DNA of 10,085 nucleotides from assembly GCA_003456155.1 (NCBI GenBank), contig DMPC01000003.1, positions 2,538-12,622 on the forward strand, written 5' to 3'. The translations under genes and the position numbers were made by a program. Source of the stretch: Actinomycetota bacterium. Its GTDB lineage: Bacteria; Actinomycetota; Actinomycetes; S36-B12. The notes beneath the pieces were generated by a model. It ran no database searches. It was not told where the DNA came from and saw only the letters and a program-made list of their open reading frames with translations. Positions within the stretch are counted from its first letter, which is position 1; each line of letters opens with the position of its first letter. Below are positions 1 through 6,402 of this stretch, piece after piece.

Positions 1-1245
1 CTGGGCAAGCAGCCAGTGGTGATCGGCGATCGGGCGGGCTTCATCGCCAATGCACTCCTGTTCGGATACCTCAACCATGCGGTGTCGATGTACGAGTCCA
101 ACTACGCCACCCGCGAGGACATCGACGACGCCATGCGGCTGGGCTGCGGCCTCCCGATGGGCCCGCTGATGCTCCTCGACCTCATCGGCCTCGACACTGC
201 CTACGAGATCCTCGACACCATGTACAAGCAGGGTCGAGATCGCCTCCACGCTCCGGCACCGATCCTCAAGCAGCTCGTGACGGCCGGCCTCAAGGGACGC
301 AAGTCAGGTCGCGGCTTCTACACCTATGAAGCGCCCGGCTCACCGGTGGTCGTGGACCTTCGCGAGTCGGCCGTGGACGCCACTGAGGAGCCGGCCGTCC
401 AGTCCGTTGGGGTGGTGGGGTCGGGCACGATGGCGAGCGGCATTGCGGAGGTGTTCGCCCGGGCGGGGAGGAACGTCATCCTGGTTGCTCGCAGTGCGGA
501 CAAGGCCCAGCAGGCGGTCGCTGCGGTGGAGCGATCGTTGGACAAGGCGGTGGAAAAGGGCGTGCTCGAGGCCGCTGAGCGCGACGAGGCGCTGCTGCGA
601 CTGCGCGGGACGGCCTCCCTTGCCGAGCTCTCCTACGTCGACCTGGTGGTCGAGGCGGTCGTCGAGGACCTGGCGGTGAAGAAGGCGTTGTTCATCGAAC
701 TGGATCGCATCTGCAAGCCGGGTGCCATCCTCGCGACGACGACCTCGAGCCTGCCGGTCATCGACCTCGCGGTCGTCACCTCGCGTCCCTCGGACGTGGT
801 CGGACTCCACTTCTTCAACCCTGCCAGCAGGATGAAGCTGGTCGAGGTGGTGCGAACGGTGGCCACGAGTGATTCGGTGGTCGACGTCGCCGTCGCCGTC
901 TGCCGAATTGCGGGCAAGCATCCGGTGACCTGCGGCGATCGCGCGGGGTTCATTGTCAACGCGCTGCTGTTCCCCTACCTCAATGACGCCATCAAGATGA
1001 TCGAGGCCAACTACTCGACGGCTGACGACATCGATCTGGCGATGAAGAAGGGCTGCGGATACCCGATGGGTCCCTTCGAACTGCTCGACGTCGTGGGGCT
1101 TGACGTGTCGCTGGCGATCCAGCGGACCCTCTACCTGGAGTTTCGCGAGCCCGGATTCGCCCCGGCCCCGCGCCTGGAGCATCTGGTCACCGCGGGATAC
1201 CTCGGGCGCAAGAGCGGGCGGGGCTTCCGGGACTACTCAGGCTGA
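1..1245 (+). CDS. 3-hydroxyacyl-CoA dehydrogenase, tandem two-unit form (5' end outside window)
   Basis: NAD-dependent oxidation of 3-hydroxyacyl-CoA to 3-ketoacyl-CoA; a 3-hydroxybutyryl-CoA role is likely given ccr nearby. The frame is open from base 1, where in-frame codons match the family before any start, so the gene enters from the left; 414 residues are visible. Residues 9-109 are a C-terminal HCDH domain. Residues 136-307 are an NAD-binding domain with a GSGTMASG nucleotide-binding loop (about 140-147), a TSSLP segment (about 248-252) and the HFFNP catalytic-His motif (His270) followed by KLVEVV. Residues 312-414 are a second C-terminal domain. A first NAD domain, about 180 residues, presumably lies upstream, giving roughly 590 residues; from memory, actinobacterial homologues have that size. 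The TGA stop overlaps the next ATG by one base. Substrate chain length cannot be read from sequence. Confidence 0.93.
   Translation: MGKQPVVIGDRAGFIANALLFGYLNHAVSMYESNYATREDIDDAMRLGCGLPMGPLMLLDLIGLDTAYEILDTMYKQGRDRLHAPAPILKQLVTAGLKGRKSGRGFYTYEAPGSPVVVDLRESAVDATEEPAVQSVGVVGSGTMASGIAEVFARAGRNVILVARSADKAQQAVAAVERSLDKAVEKGVLEAAERDEALLRLRGTASLAELSYVDLVVEAVVEDLAVKKALFIELDRICKPGAILATTTSSLPVIDLAVVTSRPSDVVGLHFFNPASRMKLVEVVRTVATSDSVVDVAVAVCRIAGKHPVTCGDRAGFIVNALLFPYLNDAIKMIEANYSTADDIDLAMKKGCGYPMGPFELLDVVGLDVSLAIQRTLYLEFREPGFAPAPRLEHLVTAGYLGRKSGRGFRDYSG
25..327 (+). repeat. Internal gene duplication, unit 1 (HCDH C-terminal domain)
   Basis: This segment encodes a domain that aligns without gaps to bases 934-1236, exactly 909 bases downstream. 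Counted by eye, about 62 of 101 residues are identical. Both copies begin GDRAGFI and end near GRKSGRGF. It is a protein-level duplication within one gene, not a mobile repeat. Confidence 0.9.
934..1236 (+). repeat. Internal gene duplication, unit 2 (HCDH C-terminal domain)
   Basis: Second copy of the domain at 25-327. It belongs to the unit whose NAD-binding domain and catalytic histidine are fully visible. The copies diverge most in the middle (around residues 66-83 of the visible protein versus 369-386), where substrate-specific differences may lie. Confidence 0.9.
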
Positions 1246-1535
1246 TGGGCCGCAAGCATCGACGCCGGGACGACGAGTCCAGGCCGTTGGGCCCGACCGT
1301 CGCATCCCGGACGGTCGAGACACATGCCGATGGGGACTGGATCGTCCAGCGCACGACGGGCTCGGCAGCCACGAAGCCCTATCGGTGCCCGGGCTGCGAC
1401 CACGAGATCCCCCCGGCAACTCCGCACATCGTCGCCTACGCCGCAGATGACCCGCAGGGGCTGGAGCATCGACGTCACTGGCACACCCCGTGCTGGAATG
1501 CGCGGGATCGGCGGCTCCCGGGGAGGGGCCGCTGA
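1245..1535 (+). CDS. Small conserved-type protein with a putative Cys/His zinc site
   Basis: A 96-residue protein of unknown function. The first third is basic and looks disordered (RKHRRRDD at 3-10). The core has C48-x2-C51-x-H53 and, after about 21 residues, H75-x2-H78-x-H80-x2-C83-W. This CxxC plus His/Cys cluster is what a small zinc-binding fold would need. I recall similar small proteins in other actinobacteria, sometimes loosely labelled ATP/GTP-binding; no P-loop is visible here, so I do not support that label. The ATG overlaps the upstream TGA (TGATG) and no good Shine-Dalgarno precedes it, so translation probably depends on ribosomes finishing the dehydrogenase gene. The same overlap occurs at its own stop. 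It is soluble, with no signal peptide. That the Cys/His residues bind metal is inference. Confidence 0.8.
   Translation: MGRKHRRRDDESRPLGPTVASRTVETHADGDWIVQRTTGSAATKPYRCPGCDHEIPPATPHIVAYAADDPQGLEHRRHWHTPCWNARDRRLPGRGR
1520..1528 (+). promoter_or_regulatory. Strong Shine-Dalgarno for the first hydrolase
   Basis: GGGGAGGGG contains a GGAGG core (1522-1526) eight bases before the ATG at 1535. It fixes the start there rather than at the in-frame ATG at 1490, which would extend the protein back over most of the zinc-protein C-terminus. Confidence 0.75.
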
Positions 1536-2278
1536 TGGCGGGTCAGCGGATCGTGGCGAACTCCGTTCTCCCCGCCTGCCGCGAGGAGCTTCGGCTCACG
1601 ACGGCGGACGGCCTGCGACTGGTGGGCGAGGCGGCCTTTCCGGTGGAGGGCATGCCGGCTGCCAGCATCGTGACGGTCCACCCCCTGCCGACTCACGGAG
1701 GGATGATGGACAGCCACGTGCTGCGCAAGATGGCGTGGCGGCTGCCCGCATTGGCGGATATCGCCGTCGTCCGGTTCAACACCCGGGGCACGACGAGTGC
1801 GGCAGGCACCAGCGAGGGTGGCTTCGACCAGGCGCGCGGCGAGGGGCTGGATCTGAAGGCGGCGATCGATGAGGTGCTGCGCAGGGGTTGGCCGGCGCCC
1901 TGGCTCGTGGGATGGTCGTTCGGCACTGATGTGATCCTCAAGCATGGCGACGTCGATCCCGTCCGGGGTGCGATCCTGCTGTCGCCGCCGCTGCGGTTCA
2001 GCGTGGATGATGACCTCGATCGGTGGGCGGTCTCGGGGCGGCCGCTGATCTGCCTCGTGCCGGAGTTCGACGACTATCTCGTCCCGGACGAGGCGAGGCG
2101 CCGGTTTGCTCGGATCCCCCAGGCCCAGGTGCGGGGCATCGAGGGAGCGAAGCACCTGTGGGTGGGGGAGCGCCACGTGTCGAGGGTCCTCGACGAGATC
2201 GTGGCGGTGGTGCGTCCCGACGTGGGTCCGCTGCCCGACCACTGGGACGGGCCCATGGAGCGGTGGAGCGACCTGTGA
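1535..2278 (+). CDS. Alpha/beta hydrolase (serine hydrolase, substrate unknown)
   Basis: A 247-residue cytoplasmic alpha/beta-hydrolase fold protein. The nucleophile elbow is G-W-S128-F-G. Probable acid residues are D179/D180 in EFDDYLVP, and the catalytic base is H207 in GAKHLW. An HPLPTHGG loop after the third strand is the likely oxyanion-hole region, followed by a VVRFNTRGTTSAAG segment typical of the COG2945-like dienelactone hydrolase/short-peptidase group. The start at 1535 is chosen from the strong ribosome site and the TGATG coupling. The gene is followed by a second hydrolase from a different subfamily, overlapping by four bases (GTGA). Co-translation with an acyl-CoA dehydrogenase gene suggests ester or thioester chemistry in acyl metabolism, but that is guilt by association only. 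Confidence 0.88.
   Translation: MAGQRIVANSVLPACREELRLTTADGLRLVGEAAFPVEGMPAASIVTVHPLPTHGGMMDSHVLRKMAWRLPALADIAVVRFNTRGTTSAAGTSEGGFDQARGEGLDLKAAIDEVLRRGWPAPWLVGWSFGTDVILKHGDVDPVRGAILLSPPLRFSVDDDLDRWAVSGRPLICLVPEFDDYLVPDEARRRFARIPQAQVRGIEGAKHLWVGERHVSRVLDEIVAVVRPDVGPLPDHWDGPMERWSDL
2262..2268 (+). promoter_or_regulatory. Shine-Dalgarno for the second hydrolase
   Basis: GGTGGAG lies six bases before the GTG at 2275, inside the last codons of the upstream hydrolase. It supports the GTG start and the four-base overlap. The open frame continues upstream to 2023, but that extension is not hydrolase-like and lies wholly over the previous gene. Confidence 0.65.
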
Positions 2279-3057
2279 CCTCGCGACTCGGGGGCTCCGA
2301 CGACTGCCTGCTCCTCCTGCACGCCTTCCCCTGCCAGGGGTCGATGTGGAGGCACCAGGTTCAGGGAGCGTCCCAGGAGGGCTGGCAGGTGCTGGCCCCT
2401 GATCTGCCGGGGTTCGGGGCTGCTCCCTTGCCGGAGTCCGCGCCCAGCCTCGACGTCATTGTCGATGCGCTCGCGGCGGATCTCGCCGCCAGGGCTGTCG
2501 GCACCTGCATCGTCGGCGGGATCTCCCTCGGTGGCTACATCGCGATGAATCTCGTGCGCCGCTATCCGGCGCTGGTCGATGGCCTGATCCTGTGCGACAC
2601 CAAGGCCACGGCCGATTCGGATGAGGCCACGTCGGGGCGTGAGCGGCTGGCCCGTCTGTGCGAGGACGCGCCGGGTGATGCCGGACGGATCCTCGAGCAG
2701 GCTGTGCTGCCCGGGCTTCTCGGAGCCACGACCCGGCAGGACCGCCCCGAGGTGGTCGAGGAGGTCCGCGGCTATCTGCACGCGGTCGATGCTCATTCGG
2801 TCGCGTGGTACCAGCGCGCGATGGCGGCCAGGCCGGACTCTGTTGAGGTGCTTGCCGGTTTCGCCGGCCCGAGCGTGATCATCTGGGGCGAGGAGGACAC
2901 CCTCAGTCCGGGCACCGAGCAGGTGCACCTGCGTGAAGCCCTGCACAGGTCCGCGTTCGTGCGCATAGCCGACGCGGGTCACCTGGCGTGCCTCGAGGCA
3001 CCCGAGGCGGTCACCTCGGCCATCGTGGACTTCCTGCGCGACGACGTGGGCGGCTGA
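2275..3057 (+). CDS. Alpha/beta hydrolase, classical fold (esterase/lactonase-like)
   Basis: A 260-residue protein starting at GTG. It has a complete classical triad: an LLLHAFP oxyanion segment at 13-19, nucleophile elbow G-I-S84-L-G-G, D208 in WGEEDTLSP, and H236 in DAGHLACLEAPE. The order and spacing match the group containing BioH, PcaD and epoxide-hydrolase-like enzymes; the LSPGTEQ loop and a short cap do not settle the substrate. It is cytoplasmic, with no signal peptide or membrane segment. It is the last gene of the four-gene plus-strand run and converges on the acyltransferase gene with a 20-base gap; no convincing terminator is visible there. Possible roles are thioester or lactone hydrolysis in acyl-CoA catabolism, but the true substrate is unknown. 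Confidence 0.9.
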   Translation: MTSRLGGSDDCLLLLHAFPCQGSMWRHQVQGASQEGWQVLAPDLPGFGAAPLPESAPSLDVIVDALAADLAARAVGTCIVGGISLGGYIAMNLVRRYPALVDGLILCDTKATADSDEATSGRERLARLCEDAPGDAGRILEQAVLPGLLGATTRQDRPEVVEEVRGYLHAVDAHSVAWYQRAMAARPDSVEVLAGFAGPSVIIWGEEDTLSPGTEQVHLREALHRSAFVRIADAGHLACLEAPEAVTSAIVDFLRDDVGG

Positions 3058-3077
3058 CGGCTGATCCGTGCTCCGGA

Positions 3078-5009
3078 CTAGCGGGCGACGGGTGCGTCGA
3101 CCGCGCTCTTGATCACCTCGGCGTAGGCGCGGGCGCCCTTGGGTGTCAGGTGGATGCCGTCTGACGTGAAGTAGTCCGGATGCTCCTTGGACGCCGCATA
3201 CCAGTCCACGAGGACAGCATTGGGATAGTCGGGCACCACGGCCCTGATCACCTTGTTGTTGGGTGCGCGCCACGAGCGCGGCATGTTCGTGGTGAGGACG
3301 ATCACCCGGGGCGAGTCGCCGAGGATGTCGAGCATCTCGCGCAGCATCGGCTCGGGCATCACCCCGTTGGTCCCGGCATGGAGCACGACGGTGGGCGCCA
3401 GCCGATCGCTGCGTGTGTACCGCTTGAGCTTGCCGATGAAGGCGCCGGGGAATCGGGAGACCGCTGCGTCCACCCTCGTCCCGGGGATGACATTCTTCAA
3501 CGTCTCCCGCGCACCGAGCATGACGGAGTCGCCGATGGCGCTCACCTTGCCGTTGGCCGTGGATGTCGGGGCACCGTCTGGTGCGGGGGTGCTCTCCACC
3601 CCTCCGAGGGGGGCGGGCGTCGAGGGGCTCGACGGCTCTGGATCGTCGAGGGACACCTCGGTGGGCCCGCCATCGGCAACGCCCAGAGCCTCGGCCACAT
3701 CCGCGGGGAGCGCCTCCTGGGCGCTGGCTGATGGGGCACTGGCGAGCCCCACGCCGATGGCGACGACCAGGGCGATGAAGCCGGTGAGGATCGCTGTCGC
3801 CTGCCGCGTGAGTCGGCGACGAGCCTCGCCCGTGGCTGTTCGCCACCGGTGGATCCATCGATCGATCGCGCCGCGACGGATGGGCATCTCCACGAAGCGA
3901 TAGCTCAGCTCCGCGACTCCCACGGTGAGCCCGAGGCGGAGGATCAGCAGGGTGATCCCATCGAGGGGGAGGTCCAGGGTGGGGCGGGTGACCATGAAGA
4001 TCGGCCAGTGCCACAGGTACAGGCCGTAGGAACGCTGCCCCAGGTATCGCCAGGGCTGTGTTCCCATCCAGCGTCCGAGCGGTGACGCCGGATGCGTGGC
4101 CATCGCGATGAGGAGCGCGACCACCAGGGCGAGCAGGAGGAATCCACCGCGCTGGTACATCCACGGCGTGAACTCACCGACGAAGAGGAAGAAGGCGATG
4201 ACACCGGCCAGCGCGCCGATGCCCAGGGCCGTCACGAGGACACGAGCCGGGGCCGGGATGTCGGCGCTGAGCCGACCGGGTCGCCAGAAGGTCGCGAGGG
4301 CGGCACCGACGAGCAGTCCCATGGCATGTGCGTCCGTGCCGAAGTACGCCCGGCTGGGATCGGCGTAGTCGGGGAAGCCCTGCGAGACGGACAGGGAGAT
4401 CATCCAGGCCGTCGAGGCGAGGGCAAGGATGATCGCGAGGATCCGCACGCCCCTGCGTCCCGCTCGTCGCATCGCCAGGAAGGCGAGGAGGGGCCACACG
4501 AGGTAGAACTGCTCCTCCACGGCCAGGGACCACAGGTGCTTGAGCAGGGGTGGTCGCCCGATGAACTCGAAGTATGAGGCATCGTTCAGGACGTACCACC
4601 AGTTGTTGACGTACAGCAGCGTGGCCACGACGTCTGCTCGGAGGGAGGCTGCGGCGTCCCGGTAGAAGACGGCGACGACGGCGGACACCACCAGCAGCAT
4701 GAGGAAGAGCGCGGGAAGGAGGCGTCGGGCCCGGCCCAGGTAGAACCGTCGGAAGTCGATCCGGCCCGCACGGTCGTACTCCTCGAGCAGTAGCGAGGTG
4801 ATGAGGAATCCGCTCAGCACGAAGAAGACGTCGACTCCGAGGAAGCCGCCGGTGATCCAGGTCAGGTCCGCGTGATAGAGCAGCACGCCGATGACGGCCA
4901 GGGCCCGGACGCCGTCGAGCCCGGGGAGGTAGCCCATCTCTCCCTTGGCGCGGCCGCGGTCCAGCAGCCACGGCACCGAGACGGAGCCCGTGCGCTGGCT
5001 GGTGGACAT
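3078..5009 (-). CDS. Membrane O-acyltransferase (acyltransferase-3) with C-terminal SGNH domain
   Basis: A 643-residue protein in the OafA/OatA architecture, which O-acetylates peptidoglycan or cell-surface glycans. Residues about 26-425 are a multi-pass acyltransferase-3 domain with the conserved H46 in LLYHAD, GVDVFFVLSGFLI (58-70), RFYLGRARRLLPA (88-100) and HLWSLAVEEQFYLVWP (158-173). The last membrane segment is about 407-423. A Pro/Ser/Thr-rich linker (430-487) leads to an SGNH esterase-like domain with block I GDS (Ser495), N548 in HAGTNG, and D617-x2-H620 in DGIHLTPKG. The SGNH domain is expected outside the membrane, as in OatA. The start at 5009 has a weak ribosome site; an in-frame ATG at 4937 after AAGGGAGAG would give 619 residues beginning just before YLPGLDG. 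It lies 29 bases after ccr. The acceptor is unknown. Confidence 0.92.
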   Translation of the reverse strand: MSTSQRTGSVSVPWLLDRGRAKGEMGYLPGLDGVRALAVIGVLLYHADLTWITGGFLGVDVFFVLSGFLITSLLLEEYDRAGRIDFRRFYLGRARRLLPALFLMLLVVSAVVAVFYRDAAASLRADVVATLLYVNNWWYVLNDASYFEFIGRPPLLKHLWSLAVEEQFYLVWPLLAFLAMRRAGRRGVRILAIILALASTAWMISLSVSQGFPDYADPSRAYFGTDAHAMGLLVGAALATFWRPGRLSADIPAPARVLVTALGIGALAGVIAFFLFVGEFTPWMYQRGGFLLLALVVALLIAMATHPASPLGRWMGTQPWRYLGQRSYGLYLWHWPIFMVTRPTLDLPLDGITLLILRLGLTVGVAELSYRFVEMPIRRGAIDRWIHRWRTATGEARRRLTRQATAILTGFIALVVAIGVGLASAPSASAQEALPADVAEALGVADGGPTEVSLDDPEPSSPSTPAPLGGVESTPAPDGAPTSTANGKVSAIGDSVMLGARETLKNVIPGTRVDAAVSRFPGAFIGKLKRYTRSDRLAPTVVLHAGTNGVMPEPMLREMLDILGDSPRVIVLTTNMPRSWRAPNNKVIRAVVPDYPNAVLVDWYAASKEHPDYFTSDGIHLTPKGARAYAEVIKSAVDAPVAR

Positions 5010-5043
5010 CAGCCCATGCTAGGCGCTGATGTCCGGCATCAGC
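5007..5043 (-). promoter_or_regulatory. Three-copy 7-base element able to form two alternative hairpins at the ccr/acyltransferase junction
   Basis: Read along the minus-strand mRNA, the order is GCTGATG (5043-5037, containing the ccr TGA stop), a 5-base loop, CATCAGC (5031-5025), an 11-base stretch, then a second GCTGATG (5013-5007) whose last three bases are the acyltransferase ATG. The middle arm can pair perfectly with either flank. One hairpin wraps the ccr stop; the other hides the acyltransferase start. No U-run follows, so it does not resemble an intrinsic terminator. The first copy also contains TGATG, opening a six-codon reading frame (5039-5019) that ends ten bases before the acyltransferase start. 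The pairing is seen in the sequence; a regulatory role is inference. Confidence 0.45.
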
Positions 5044-6373
5044 TGTTGCGGAAGCGGTTGATCTGGGGCTCGACGCGGGCCCGCAGCTCCGGATCCGTGA
5101 CGCCGAGACCCTCCTCGGGAGCCAGTGCCAGAACGCCGACCTTGCCCTGATGCGCATTGCGATGGACCTCGAGGGCCGCCTGGCCGGCGTCCTCGAGGGC
5201 GAAGGTCTTGGACAGGGTGGGGTGGATCATGCCCTTGGCGATGAGCCGGTTGGCCTCGTAGGCCTCGCGGTAGTTGGCGAAGTGGCTGCCGACGATCCGC
5301 TTGAGGTTCATCCACAGGTAGCGGTTGTCGTACTCGTGCATGAAGCCGCTGGTGGACGCGCAGGTCACGATCGTCCCGCCCTTCCGGGTCACGTAGACGC
5401 TGGCGCCGAACGTCTCCCGGCCAGGATGCTCGAAGACGATGTCGGGATCGTCGCCCCCGGTCAGTTCACGGATCCTCTTGCCCAGCCGCTGCCACTCCTT
5501 GGGATCCTGGGTGCTCTCGTCCTTCCAGAACCGGTAGGCCTCCGCGCTCCTGTCGATGACGAGCTCGGCGCCCATGGCGCGGCAGAGGTCCGCCTTCTCC
5601 GGAGAGGACACCACGCACACCGGGACGGCGCCGCCGTTGACGGCGTACTGGGTCGCGTACGAGCCCAGTCCGCCCGAGGCGCCCCAGATGAGGACGGTGT
5701 CACCCTGCTTCATGCCGGCGCCGTTGCGCGACACCAGCTGCCGGTACGCGGTGGAGTTCACCAGCCCGGGGGAGGCTGCCTCCTCCCAGGTCAGGTGAGC
5801 GGGCTTGGGCAGGAGCTGATTGGTCTTGACGATGGCCAGTTCGGCGAGGCCACCGAAGTTCGTCTCGAAGCCCCAGATCCGCTGCTCGGGATCCATCATC
5901 GTGTCGTTGTGCCCCATCGGGGATTCCAGCTCGACGCTGAGGCAGTGCGCCACCACCCGATCGCCCGGCTTCCAGGCGTTCACCCCCGGGCCGACCCGCA
6001 GCACGACGCCCGCGGCATCCGAGCCGATGACGTGGTACGGGAGGTCATGGCGCTTGGCATAGTCGTTCGTGCGTCCGAGCTTCTCCAGGAAGCCGAAGGT
6101 CGACACCGGTTCGTAGATGCTCGACCACACCGTGTTGTAGTTAATGCTCGACGCCATGACCGCGATCAGCGCCTCGCCCGCGGCCAGCTCAGGGGTGGGT
6201 ACGTCGTCAAGATGCAAAGACAGGCGGGGGTCCCGCTCCCACGTCGGGACACCGGTGAAGATCTCCTGCTCGTCCTTGTGCAGCGTCACCGCCCGGTAGG
6301 ACTCCGGGATCGGAATGCTGGCGAAATCCGCAGAGTCGGCGTCTGCGAGGATCGCCGCTCGAATGCGCTCCAT
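5039..6373 (-). CDS. ccr: Crotonyl-CoA carboxylase/reductase
   Basis: Converts crotonyl-CoA, CO2 and NADPH to (2S)-ethylmalonyl-CoA, the key step of the ethylmalonyl-CoA pathway and a source of ethylmalonyl extender units. The 444 residues match the usual full length. It is a medium-chain reductase fold with a GroES-like N-terminus (about 55-195) and a Rossmann domain with WGASGGLGSYA (230-240). The CO2-binding residues known from the Kitasatospora setae enzyme (N81, F170, E171, H365) are all present with a constant offset of one: N80, F169, E170 (in WGFETNFGG) and H364 (in VGSHFANY). That distinguishes it from simple enoyl reductases. The start is supported by GAAGGG seven bases upstream. 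It lies 29 bases after mce and probably shares its transcript; the acyltransferase follows 29 bases later. Confidence 0.97.
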   Translation of the reverse strand: MERIRAAILADADSADFASIPIPESYRAVTLHKDEQEIFTGVPTWERDPRLSLHLDDVPTPELAAGEALIAVMASSINYNTVWSSIYEPVSTFGFLEKLGRTNDYAKRHDLPYHVIGSDAAGVVLRVGPGVNAWKPGDRVVAHCLSVELESPMGHNDTMMDPEQRIWGFETNFGGLAELAIVKTNQLLPKPAHLTWEEAASPGLVNSTAYRQLVSRNGAGMKQGDTVLIWGASGGLGSYATQYAVNGGAVPVCVVSSPEKADLCRAMGAELVIDRSAEAYRFWKDESTQDPKEWQRLGKRIRELTGGDDPDIVFEHPGRETFGASVYVTRKGGTIVTCASTSGFMHEYDNRYLWMNLKRIVGSHFANYREAYEANRLIAKGMIHPTLSKTFALEDAGQAALEVHRNAHQGKVGVLALAPEEGLGVTDPELRARVEPQINRFRNS

Positions 6374-6380
6374 GGTGCTG

Positions 6381-6386
6381 CCCTTC
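6381..6386 (-). promoter_or_regulatory. Shine-Dalgarno for ccr
   Basis: GAAGGG on the minus strand lies seven bases before the ccr ATG (6373-6371), inside the 29-base mce-ccr gap. It supports that start and independent ribosome loading on ccr. Confidence 0.65.
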
Positions 6387-6402
6387 GTCGGGGTGGGTCG
6401 GA

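Noticed and set aside
340..1182. A 280-codon minus-strand open frame within the dehydrogenase gene
   Set aside because: Shadow of a well-conserved coding frame; His/Arg-rich composition and no domain.
3058..3077. Terminator between the convergent hydrolase and acyltransferase genes
   Set aside because: Only a four-base stem (TCCG/CGGA) can be drawn in the 20-base gap and there is no T-run.
2074..4164. A 696-codon open frame on the minus strand
   Set aside because: It is antisense to two hydrolases with intact catalytic triads and overlaps the acyltransferase in another frame. Its translation is Arg/Pro/His-rich with no recognisable domain, as expected from GC-rich third positions.
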